From the IMG/VR virus record IMGVR_UViG_3300036985_007742, positions 1-23,362 of that record: a stretch of DNA of 23,362 nucleotides; one strand, 5' to 3'. This document shows positions 6,667 through 13,261 of this stretch, in pieces (the stretch's first letter is position 1; each line of letters opens with the position of its first letter). The translations under genes were made by a program, and so were the position numbers. This DNA comes from a virus. Under the pieces are notes generated by a model. The model was given only the letters and a program-made list of their open reading frames with translations. It did no database searches and was not told the DNA's origin.

Positions 6667-6707
6667 CTCGCTCAGCGAAAAGTCAAGACACGTATCTCGG
6701 ACAAACG

Positions 6708-7931
6708 CTAGAGCCCGCCGAACATCGAGTAGTCCCGAAACGCCCTGCCCAGCATTCTACGTGTGAGCGCCGGAGCCGCATCGAGGAAGCCCTTTCCAGA
6801 GGTCAGGTGTAGGAGCGACGTGAAGTAGTCCTCATATGCCGCGCCGACGATCTCGAATGTGTTGTTCCGCTCCACCCACTGGCGGCAGACATTCGGATCG
6901 ATCGGGGGGACACCGGGCGTCTGCCCGAGCAGGTTGCGAGCCGCCCAGACCGACTCCTCGAACGTGTTGACCCGCCAGCCGGTGTAGCCGTGCACCACGG
7001 TGTCGGTGTAGCCGCCCAGGTCGGTCGAGATGACCGGGCAGCCAGACGCTGCAGCTTCAATCGCCACGGCACCCAGGGGCTCGACGTAGCGGCTCAGGCT
7101 GAACAGGCCCTTCGCCTTCTGCATGAGCTCGCGGCGGACCTTGGCGGAGGTCATGCCGATGTGTTTGCAGCCTTCCGGCCATTCCGCGACGAAGCTGGAG
7201 GCGTCACCGCGGCCGGTGAGAAAGATCGGAGTCTTGAGCTCGCGTGCGACTTGGATCGCCCATCGGACGCCCTTCGGTTCAAGCATGCGGGTCTGGACCA
7301 TGAAGAAGTTCAGCTTCTCGGCCGTGGACAAAGCCGGTCCGAACAAGTCGAGGTTGAGCGGCAGCGGAATGACCTGGCGCCACCACTTGTCGCCGCCGTA
7401 GTTCTGCTCGATGCCCTCATGAAAATGCCGCCAGGAATGCGACAGGTACACCCGGAATACCGCGTGCGCGTAGGGCGACCCGATGCCGCACTCGACGACG
7501 ATTTGCGGGACGTCCTTCACGCAGCCCTGATGCCCCCACAGGCAGGCGACGATTGAAGAGTAGGGCGCACCACCGCGCTCGAGCAGAATCTTCTTCACGT
7601 TCTCTTCGTACATATCCCACTGCTTGGAGTAGGCGTGCTCACGGCAGAGGATGAACGGGGCCTCTGGCTTCTTCCAGCCGTACAGGATGTCCCACCACTC
7701 CTGCGGCATGGCGTCGATGTGCTCGACTCCATCGGGCGGCTGGCTTCCGGGCATGCCGATGTGGATGACCTCGTGCGAGGGCTTGCCGTCCGGGTCACGG
7801 CGGTCGGCCATCATCTTGGCGAAATACCATGTCTGCTCTGTGAACGGGCACAGGTTGACGAGGTTCTCATCGCGTGGGTCAGTGGTCTGAGTGTGTGGAA
7901 ATCCGAGCACCAGGATGCGCATGGTTGACAT
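6708..7931 (-). CDS. GT4-type glycosyltransferase (GT-B fold)
   Basis: A 407-residue minus-strand protein. The start region MRILVLGFPHTQTTD fits the first beta strand of a GT-B Rossmann domain. The C-terminal domain has LNFFMVQTRMLEPKG, FSLSRYVEPLGAVAIEAAASG and CPVISTDLGGYTDTVVHGYTGW, with the EX7E pair at Glu284 and Glu292 that marks retaining GT4 enzymes using nucleotide sugars. Family knowledge says such enzymes add a sugar to a glycan or protein in the cytoplasm. Divergent placement beside a GDP-heptose cassette suggests GDP-heptose as donor, which is inference. Starts at 7931, 7922 (MRIL) and 7961 are all possible; I chose 7931 as a compromise, with GGAG 13 nt upstream. The gene runs opposite to all flanking head genes. 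Confidence 0.85.
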   Translation of the reverse strand: MSTMRILVLGFPHTQTTDPRDENLVNLCPFTEQTWYFAKMMADRRDPDGKPSHEVIHIGMPGSQPPDGVEHIDAMPQEWWDILYGWKKPEAPFILCREHAYSKQWDMYEENVKKILLERGGAPYSSIVACLWGHQGCVKDVPQIVVECGIGSPYAHAVFRVYLSHSWRHFHEGIEQNYGGDKWWRQVIPLPLNLDLFGPALSTAEKLNFFMVQTRMLEPKGVRWAIQVARELKTPIFLTGRGDASSFVAEWPEGCKHIGMTSAKVRRELMQKAKGLFSLSRYVEPLGAVAIEAAASGCPVISTDLGGYTDTVVHGYTGWRVNTFEESVWAARNLLGQTPGVPPIDPNVCRQWVERNNTFEIVGAAYEDYFTSLLHLTSGKGFLDAAPALTRRMLGRAFRDYSMFGGL

Positions 7932-7953
7932 GCTAACATGAAGTCTCCATAGT
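7925..7953 (+). promoter_or_regulatory. Sigma-70-like promoter of the heptose cassette, predicted leaderless transcript
   Basis: A perfect -35 hexamer TTGACA (7925-7930), a 17-nt spacer and a -10-like CATAGT (7948-7953, 4 of 6 consensus). The ATG at 7960 begins exactly where transcription should start, 7 nt after the -10. There is no ribosome-binding site before that ATG, consistent with a leaderless mRNA. The -35 overlaps the first codons of the divergent glycosyltransferase gene. Confidence 0.6.
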
Positions 7954-7959
7954 GTAGCC

Positions 7960-8661
7960 ATGAAACTACCACCGGTGGCAATTCTCGCGGGAGGTCTGGC
8001 GACCCGGCTGCGGCCGATCTCCGAGACGGTACCGAAGTCCCTGCTGAACGTGCGGGGGAAACCGTTCATCGAGCATCAGCTTCGGATGCTGCACTCGCGG
8101 GGCATCACCGAGGTCGTGTTGTGCGTGGGGCATCTTGGCTGGCAGATCGAAGAGGCCATCGGGAATGGGGCGGATCTCGGTTTGCGAGTGCGCTACTCGC
8201 ACGACGGGGAATATCCGCTCGGCACAGGCGGGGCCGTCTGCCGAGCGTTGGACTTGCTCGGAGAGGAATTCTTTGTCATGTACGGTGATTCCTACCTGAC
8301 GTGTGACTACGAGGCCGTGTACCGCAGCTTCCAGGCCGCGGGTAAGCCGGCATTGATGACGGTCTACCAAAACGACGGCAAGTTTGACGAAAGCAACGTG
8401 GAATTCGAAGGCGGGGCGATTCGGCGCTACTTCAAGCCAGGCGGAGCCCCTGAGATGCGGCACATCGACTACGGCCTTGGCGTGTTCCGGCGTGAGGCCT
8501 TCGGCGGAGTGCTGAACAGGGAGCGGCTGGCGCTGGCCGATGTCTATCATAGCCTGCTTGAGCGGGGTCGGCTCGCGGCCCACGAAGTGCACGAGCGCTT
8601 CTATGAGATCGGGTCCATCGCCGGGCTCGTAGAGTTCCGTGCATTGGAGGCGTTGCCATGA
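7960..8661 (+). CDS. hddC: D-glycero-alpha-D-manno-heptose-1-phosphate guanylyltransferase-like nucleotidyltransferase
   Basis: A 233-residue sugar-phosphate nucleotidyltransferase. The N-terminus shows the signature AGGLATRLRPISETVPKSLL, which binds the nucleotide and metal. YPLGTGGAV, FFVMYGDSYL (metal-binding Asp), FDESNVEF and FYEIGSIAGL are further conserved segments, and the length fits the HddC group. The family activates heptose-1-phosphate with GTP to give GDP-heptose. The base and sugar cannot be proven from sequence, but the neighbouring HddA-, GmhA- and GmhB-like genes make GDP-D-glycero-alpha-D-manno-heptose the best reading. Alternative: a mannose- or glucose-1-phosphate transferase. 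It is the first gene after the cassette promoter and lacks a ribosome-binding site. Confidence 0.8.
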   Translation: MKLPPVAILAGGLATRLRPISETVPKSLLNVRGKPFIEHQLRMLHSRGITEVVLCVGHLGWQIEEAIGNGADLGLRVRYSHDGEYPLGTGGAVCRALDLLGEEFFVMYGDSYLTCDYEAVYRSFQAAGKPALMTVYQNDGKFDESNVEFEGGAIRRYFKPGGAPEMRHIDYGLGVFRREAFGGVLNRERLALADVYHSLLERGRLAAHEVHERFYEIGSIAGLVEFRALEALP

Positions 8662-8686
8662 AGACCGGCGCCACGGAGGGCGCGCG

Positions 8687-8884
8687 ATGAAGACTACCAA
8701 GCAATGGACCGTTTCGCGTGATTCGTCCGGGTTCCCGGCGGCGATCTGCCTAGATGGCTGTCCGATGATTGAGTTGCAACTCGGGTCGCAGATAACCGCC
8801 CTGAATATTGGGGCTATTTTGAGGTTGATCAATGCAGCGTGGAACCTGCCGGCGCGTGCGGCGAAGTCAAAGAGGGCGAAGTGA
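8687..8884 (+). CDS. Small unknown protein inside the heptose cassette
   Basis: A 65-residue protein with GGAGGG 6 nt before its ATG. It contains WTVSRDSSGFPAAICLDGC, then MIELQLGSQITALNIGAILRLINAAWNL and a basic tail (ARAAKSKRAK). I recognise no enzyme motif. Its stop overlaps the next ATG (TGATG). Its place inside the sugar operon does not prove a sugar-related role: the style resembles small phage genes elsewhere in the window, so it may be a native phage gene trapped in the cassette. Confidence 0.6.
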   Translation: MKTTKQWTVSRDSSGFPAAICLDGCPMIELQLGSQITALNIGAILRLINAAWNLPARAAKSKRAK

Positions 8885-9285
8885 TGACCGCTATCCAGCT
8901 TCGAGACATGCTCGTCCGCTACTGCGACCTGCACTCTCGCGACGCCGAAACGTGCCGCGTGGTAATCCAAGAGTCTCGCAGCGGGTGCCCTCACGCGCCG
9001 ATGGTTGACGTTCAGTCTGCTGGCCCCGGTGCTGACTGGACGCGCGGGATGTTCATCCTGCGCCCCGACGAGCCGCTTGTGCGAGTGCGAATTCTCTCCA
9101 GACCAAAGGAAACCCTGGCTAGGATTCGACTGGCGCAAATCAAGGAAGCTCACGCGCGAACGGGTTTCGAGTACATCAAGAAAGTGCGCGAGTACGAGTG
9201 GATTGAAGGGTTCAAGCGCGGCGTTGAGGAGCACATCACGTCTGCACTGGAAGACATCAAGCAAAAAGGAGCAGTGAGCCTATGA
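8884..9285 (+). CDS. Unknown protein inside the heptose cassette
   Basis: A 133-residue protein overlapping the previous stop and, by 4 nt (ATGA), the isomerase gene. The N-terminal half has RDMLVRYCDLHSRDAETCRV and SGCPHAPMVDV; the C-terminal half is a long charged helix (EAHARTGFEYIKKVREYEW and FKRGVEEHITSALEDIKQK). No enzyme signature is visible. A role in the pathway, in coupling translation or as an unrelated phage protein are all open. Confidence 0.6.
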   Translation: MTAIQLRDMLVRYCDLHSRDAETCRVVIQESRSGCPHAPMVDVQSAGPGADWTRGMFILRPDEPLVRVRILSRPKETLARIRLAQIKEAHARTGFEYIKKVREYEWIEGFKRGVEEHITSALEDIKQKGAVSL

Positions 9286-9878
9286 CGTTTGTCGGGAAGT
9301 TTCTCAACGAGGTGGTCGACGTGGCCATGGCAATTGATGAGGGGCCGATTGAATCCATGGTAGATGCGCTCGCGGCTGTTCGTACTCAGGGCGGACGGCT
9401 GTTCATCCTCGGAATTGGCGGGAGCGCGGCCAACGCCTCACACGCTGTGAATGACTTCCGCAAACTGGCGGGGATCGAAGCCTACGCTCCCACGGACAAT
9501 GTGAGCGAGCTGACGGCCCATACGAACGACACAGGATGGGCGAGCGTTTTTGCTGAATGGTTTAATGTCAGCCGGCTACAGACGAAAGACGCAGTTCTCG
9601 TTCTTTCGGTTGGGGGAGGTGATATCGACAGGAATGTGAGCGCGAATCTGGCGCTTGCAGTTGAATACGCCAAGCACTCCGGAGCGACCACGCTCGGCAT
9701 TGTCGGGCGCGACGGGGGATACACAGCCAGGTGCGCCGACGTGTGCGTCCTGGTGCCCACGGTGAACCCGGACCACGTCACCCCCCTGACCGAAGCGTTC
9801 CAGTCGGTTGTGTTGCACCTGCTGGTGACGCACCCGAAGCTGAAACAATGCGACGCCAAGTGGGAAAGCCAGCGATGA
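9282..9878 (+). CDS. gmhA: Sedoheptulose-7-phosphate isomerase-like SIS protein
   Basis: A 198-residue SIS-domain protein. Motifs in order are FILGIGGSAANASHAVNDFRK, ELTAHTNDTGWASVFAEW, LSVGGGDIDRNVS, LGIVGRDGGYTA and PLTEAFQSVVLHLLVTHPKL. GmhA converts sedoheptulose 7-phosphate to D-glycero-D-manno-heptose 7-phosphate in the cytoplasm. The NDFRKLAG segment after the phosphate loop differs from the AEELTG of E. coli GmhA and resembles the SIS proteins I recall beside hddA and hddC in GDP-heptose clusters. AAGGA about 12 nt upstream could serve as ribosome-binding site. Alternative: another sugar-phosphate isomerase of the SIS family. Confidence 0.8.
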   Translation: MTFVGKFLNEVVDVAMAIDEGPIESMVDALAAVRTQGGRLFILGIGGSAANASHAVNDFRKLAGIEAYAPTDNVSELTAHTNDTGWASVFAEWFNVSRLQTKDAVLVLSVGGGDIDRNVSANLALAVEYAKHSGATTLGIVGRDGGYTARCADVCVLVPTVNPDHVTPLTEAFQSVVLHLLVTHPKLKQCDAKWESQR

Positions 9879-10396
9879 GCGGACGGCCGGCGTTGTTCCT
9901 CGACCGCGACGGCGTTGTGTTCCGCGCCCTGGTCAGGGATGGCAAGCCGTACTGCGCGCAATCCGTGGCCGAACTCACGATGCTACCCGGAGTTGTAGAT
10001 GCGCTGCAAAAGACGAGAACACTCGGGATGTTGAACATCGTCGTTACCAATCAGCCCGACGTCGCACGCGGGACGCTCGCGCGAGAGGTAGTGGAGCACA
10101 TGCACGCGATAATGCGACTGGTGCTGCCGATCGACGACGTGATGGTCTGCTACCACGACGATGCCGATGGGTGCGCCTGTCGCAAGCCGAAGCCCGGAAT
10201 GCTATTGGAGGCGGCGCAGCGGCACGGCGTAGACCTGGCTAGGAGCTACATGGTGGGAGATAGGTGGCGCGACGTTGAAGCCGGTCGAGCCGCTGGCTGC
10301 GTGGCCATTTGGATGCCCGGGAACTATGGTGAAACGGCGCCACGCGGGCCGGTCATCACCTGCCACAGTTTGCTCGATGCTGTAGATTGGATGTGA
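9875..10396 (+). CDS. gmhB: D-glycero-D-manno-heptose 1,7-bisphosphate phosphatase-like HAD protein
   Basis: A 173-residue HAD-IIIA phosphatase. LFLDRDGVV holds the nucleophile Asp10 and acid Asp12; VVTNQPDVARG is motif II; CRKPKPGML supplies the Lys; YMVGDRWRDVEAG gives motif IV Asp. Cys92, His94, Cys100 and Cys102 form the zinc loop of the GmhB/HisB branch. GmhB removes the 7-phosphate of heptose 1,7-bisphosphate. The zinc-loop spacing is the short form also seen in the histidinol-phosphatase half of HisB, so sequence alone leaves both open; the context favours heptose. I chose the ATG at 9875 (ATGA overlap); an in-frame ATG at 9848 would add nine residues. Confidence 0.78.
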   Translation: MSGRPALFLDRDGVVFRALVRDGKPYCAQSVAELTMLPGVVDALQKTRTLGMLNIVVTNQPDVARGTLAREVVEHMHAIMRLVLPIDDVMVCYHDDADGCACRKPKPGMLLEAAQRHGVDLARSYMVGDRWRDVEAGRAAGCVAIWMPGNYGETAPRGPVITCHSLLDAVDWM

Positions 10397-10403
10397 TGAG
10401 ATC

Positions 10404-11147
10404 ATGAAAAAGAGAACGCCCATGATACCCACTCTGGAATCTCTCAAGATCAAGATATTCGCCGACGGCGCCGACCTCAAGACCATGGGGAATCTGTACG
10501 ACATTTTCGTGATCAAGGGATTCACCACGAACCCGTCGCTCATGCGCAAAGATGGCGTGACCGACTACGAACAGTGGGCGCGGAAGGTGCTTCGGGTGTG
10601 TCCCGGCTTGCCCGTATCGTTCGAAGTGCTGGCAGACGATCTTGATGGGATGGAGCGCCAGGCCCGCAAGATTTCGGCCTGGGGCAAGAATGTCTATGTG
10701 AAGATCCCAATCACGAACACCGAGGGCGCCTCGACGGGGCCCATCATCCGGAGGCTGTCGTGCGATGGAATCAAGCTCAACGTCACGGGTTTGACCACGT
10801 TCGGCCAGGTTGTAGACGCGGGCAGCGCTTTGTCCTATGCGAATGCGGCCGATGCCATCGTGTCGGTATTCGCAGGGAGAATCGCGGACACGGGGAGAGA
10901 CCCAGCGGGGGTTTTGGCTTCGGCCGCATTGGCGTTACGATCTCTGCCCAACGTCGAGTTGCTCTGGGCCAGTACGCGCGAGCTGCTCAACATCTTCCAG
11001 GCGGACGCCGTCGGCTGCCACATCATCACAGTCACGCCCGACATCCTCCGCAAGCTACCTCTCGTGGGCAAGGACTTGTCGGAGTATTCCCTGGAGACCG
11101 TGCGGATGTTCCGCGACGATGCAGTGAAAGCCGGGTACACGCTGTGA
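10404..11147 (+). CDS. Transaldolase (small TalC-like type)
   Basis: A 247-residue class I aldolase of the short transaldolase/fructose-6-phosphate aldolase group. IFADGADLKTM holds the conserved Asp, GFTTNPSLM is the second signature, and Lys100 in VYVKIPITN is the Schiff-base lysine. The two positions that separate the branches are Glu74 (SFEV) and Phe156 (SVFAGRI), both the transaldolase form; fructose-6-phosphate aldolases have Gln and Tyr. The enzyme would interconvert fructose 6-phosphate plus erythrose 4-phosphate with sedoheptulose 7-phosphate plus glyceraldehyde 3-phosphate. This supplies the substrate of the isomerase two genes upstream. A second start at 10422 is possible. The stop overlaps the next GTG start. 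Confidence 0.85.
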   Translation: MKKRTPMIPTLESLKIKIFADGADLKTMGNLYDIFVIKGFTTNPSLMRKDGVTDYEQWARKVLRVCPGLPVSFEVLADDLDGMERQARKISAWGKNVYVKIPITNTEGASTGPIIRRLSCDGIKLNVTGLTTFGQVVDAGSALSYANAADAIVSVFAGRIADTGRDPAGVLASAALALRSLPNVELLWASTRELLNIFQADAVGCHIITVTPDILRKLPLVGKDLSEYSLETVRMFRDDAVKAGYTL

Positions 11148-12124
11148 TCATCGTCAGAAGCCCCCTTCGGATCACCCTCGGTGGTGGCGGCACGGACCTG
11201 CCATCGTACTACCGGCAGCACTGCGGCTCGTTGATTGCGGCCACGATCGACAAGTACGTCTACGTCTCGGTCATGCAACCGTTCCGCGACGGTATCTACC
11301 TGAAGTATTCCGATATCGAGCACGTGGACCAGATCAAAGATGTTCAGCACCCAATCGTCCGCGCGGCACTCGGTTTGCTCATGCCGGAGCCGTGCAACGT
11401 CGAGCTCGTCTCGCTGGCGGACGTCCCGGCGGGGACCGGGCTCGGGTCATCGGGAACCTTCACCGTCGCGCTGGTGAAGGCCCTGAGTGCGTTCCAGCGG
11501 AAGCACATCACAGCCGAGGCAGCGGCCAAGATGGCGTGCAAGATCGAGATCGACCTTCTCGCCACGGCCGTCGGCAAGCAAGATCAGTACGCTGCGGCCT
11601 ACGGGGGCATCTCAAAGTACGAGTTCCACTCGGACGAGAGCGTTCATGTGCGCCCGCTCGGTCTGAGCAGTCAGACATTGCATGACCTCGAGGACCGCTT
11701 GGCGCTCTTCTTCACCGGGTACGTTCACAGCGCGAGCGAGATTCTGAAAGACCAGAACGTTCGCACCCAGACGGGCGACGCCTCCATGATCGAGAACCTG
11801 CATCGGGTGAAGCAGCTTGGAGTTGCTACCGCAACCGCACTCGAGGCCGGCAGGACAGAGGAGTTCGGCGAGATCCTTCACGAGCAGTGGGGATTCAAGA
11901 AGAGTCGTGTCGCCGGCGCCTCGAATCCACAGATTGACGAGTGGTACGAGCTTGCGCGAAAGAACGGCGCCACCGGGGGTAAGCTGGTGGGCGCGGGGGC
12001 CGGCGGGTTCCTGCTCTGCTACGCCAAGGACCGGAGAAAGCTGGCGGTTGCCATGGAGGCAGCCGGCCTGAAGGAGCTTCGGTTCCGTTTCGACTTCGAT
12101 GGAGCAAGGACGGTGATGCAATGA
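11144..12124 (+). CDS. hddA: D-glycero-alpha-D-manno-heptose-7-phosphate kinase-like GHMP kinase
   Basis: A 326-residue GHMP kinase beginning at GTG (GTGA overlap with the transaldolase). The N-terminus IIVRSPLRITLGGGGTDLP is characteristic of HddA-type kinases; PAGTGLGSSGTFTVALVKAL is the ATP-binding loop; VGKQDQYAAAYGG and KLVGAGAGGFLLCY are further GHMP motifs. HddA phosphorylates D-glycero-D-manno-heptose 7-phosphate at C1 (alpha) to the 1,7-bisphosphate. Length matches the family. Starts further upstream lie inside the transaldolase gene. Fucokinase-type relatives are an alternative, but the full set of heptose partners favours HddA. Confidence 0.85.
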   Translation: MIIVRSPLRITLGGGGTDLPSYYRQHCGSLIAATIDKYVYVSVMQPFRDGIYLKYSDIEHVDQIKDVQHPIVRAALGLLMPEPCNVELVSLADVPAGTGLGSSGTFTVALVKALSAFQRKHITAEAAAKMACKIEIDLLATAVGKQDQYAAAYGGISKYEFHSDESVHVRPLGLSSQTLHDLEDRLALFFTGYVHSASEILKDQNVRTQTGDASMIENLHRVKQLGVATATALEAGRTEEFGEILHEQWGFKKSRVAGASNPQIDEWYELARKNGATGGKLVGAGAGGFLLCYAKDRRKLAVAMEAAGLKELRFRFDFDGARTVMQ

Positions 12125-12828
12125 TCGTTCACACCCCTGGAATCATCCCCGGCAAGAAAGGTGAGCAGCAGATCGCAATCCTGCAGGACGACACACACCT
12201 GTCCCGCTGGATAGAGCAGTACCATTGCCTGGGGGCTGACATCACGAAGTTGATTCCGCTCGTGCTCGACTTGATACCACCGGGCTCGGTCGTCATCGAC
12301 GCCGGTGCATCCTTGGGCGACCACACGGCGGCCTATGCGACGAAGGCAGGAACGGTGCATGCCTTCGAGCCGCAGCCGGAGTCGTTCGAATGCCTCCGGC
12401 AGAACTGCAATGGCTTGGACAACATCGTGCTGCACAACTGCGGGCTGTCCGACCGCGCTGCAGCGCTGAGCATGCGACGCGATCCGAACGTCGGAGCCAG
12501 CAACATCGACGCCAAGGGCGGCGTGCTCGTCGATGTTGTGACCCTCGATAGCCTGCGACTGTCGCCCGCGCTCATCAAGTGGGATGTCGAGGGCCACGAG
12601 GTGCGGGCCCTGCGGGGCGCACGCGGAACTCTCATGCGATGCCGACCCATCATGGTCATCGAGGTGAACTCGGGCGGCCTTCAGCTGGCTGGCTTCACGA
12701 TGCGCGACTTGGAAACCGAGCTGCGCTGGCTCGGCTATGCTGATTCGAGGGACATCCGCACGGGGCAGGCGTTCGACCCGAACGACGGGCGCGACGGGTA
12801 CGACATCGTCTGCCGGGCGACAGCGTAG
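12121..12828 (+). CDS. FkbM-family SAM-dependent methyltransferase
   Basis: A 235-residue methyltransferase. VVIDAGASLGDHTAAYA is the SAM-binding motif I, VHAFEPQPESFECLRQN is motif II with its acidic residue, and LIKWDVEGHEVRALRGA plus RPIMVIEVNSGG are typical FkbM segments. FkbM enzymes methylate hydroxyl groups on sugars and polyketides. As last gene of the cassette (ATGA overlap with the kinase), it probably O-methylates the heptose or the glycan that carries it, which is inference. It ends 13 nt from the convergent stop of the minus-strand operon, leaving no room for a normal terminator. Confidence 0.8.
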   Translation: MIVHTPGIIPGKKGEQQIAILQDDTHLSRWIEQYHCLGADITKLIPLVLDLIPPGSVVIDAGASLGDHTAAYATKAGTVHAFEPQPESFECLRQNCNGLDNIVLHNCGLSDRAAALSMRRDPNVGASNIDAKGGVLVDVVTLDSLRLSPALIKWDVEGHEVRALRGARGTLMRCRPIMVIEVNSGGLQLAGFTMRDLETELRWLGYADSRDIRTGQAFDPNDGRDGYDIVCRATA

Positions 12829-12841
12829 TTTTCTGCCGAGA

Positions 12842-13261
12842 CTACCTCCTCGACTTTCGGGGCATGTTCTGGCACCGCGAGGCTAACTTCGGCCATCTTC
12901 GCTTTGCACGACGGACCAGTGCGAGCTTGTTCTCGACAGTGAAAGCTCGAACAAAGCGCTGTGAGGCCAAAACCTCGTCAGTAAGATGGAACAGCTCTGG
13001 GTGGTCGAGGAGCAGGCTTTTGAAGAAGTCCTCTGCGTCTACGCCGACTGGCCATCTGTCTTCGAGTCGAACACGTGCGTCGATAAACATATCGATTGCG
13101 TAGCTGGGATCTCGTATCCCCAATTTCGCTGCGACTTCGGTTATGTGCAACTTGGCTACTAGTGGGCGGAGATTCCAATCGATCGCGTGTTGGAGCTTCA
13201 TCGCCATCTCTCGGCGAATGGAACCGAGTTTAGATTGCAGGTCTGTGTCTGGCTTCTTCAT
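12842..13261 (-). CDS. Unknown protein sharing the scaffold protein's C-terminal domain
   Basis: A 139-residue minus-strand protein. Residues 37-91 align without any gap to residues 165-219 of the scaffold-like protein at 15907-16767, with 13 identities including the shared G-x-x-D-x-x-YAI block, D-x-E-x-FF-x-x-L and H-x-x-x-F, plus many conservative changes. The rest is basic, especially the C-terminus (ALVRRAKRRWPKLASR and MPRKSRR). The start at 13261 overlaps the stop of the upstream helix-turn-helix gene (ATGA). A protein carrying only the scaffold domain could compete with or tune capsid assembly. Alternatively the domain is a general oligomerisation or DNA-related module. The function is not established. 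Confidence 0.6.
   Translation of the reverse strand: MKKPDTDLQSKLGSIRREMAMKLQHAIDWNLRPLVAKLHITEVAAKLGIRDPSYAIDMFIDARVRLEDRWPVGVDAEDFFKSLLLDHPELFHLTDEVLASQRFVRAFTVENKLALVRRAKRRWPKLASRCQNMPRKSRR

Larger units (their letters stand above)
6412..6707. other. Non-coding, inverted-repeat-rich gap between convergent genes
   Basis: About 296 nt between the + strand minor head gene and the end of the - strand glycosyltransferase gene. It holds three inverted repeats, listed separately, and an AT-rich patch (about 6560-6600, TTAGAATAATAG and TTATAT) that contrasts with the GC-rich surroundings. A 61-codon frame from a TTG at 6454 has unnatural composition and is judged non-coding. The gap marks the left border of the cargo cassette and may hold terminators for both strands. 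Confidence 0.6.

Noticed and set aside
7966-9264. 432-codon minus-strand frame opposite the guanylyltransferase gene
   Set aside because: The plus strand has three well-supported genes with family motifs or overlaps here; the antisense frame is long only because of GC-rich codon bias.
12829-12841. Terminator between the convergent methyltransferase and minus-strand genes
   Set aside because: Only 13 nt separate the stop codons and no stem or T-run is visible.
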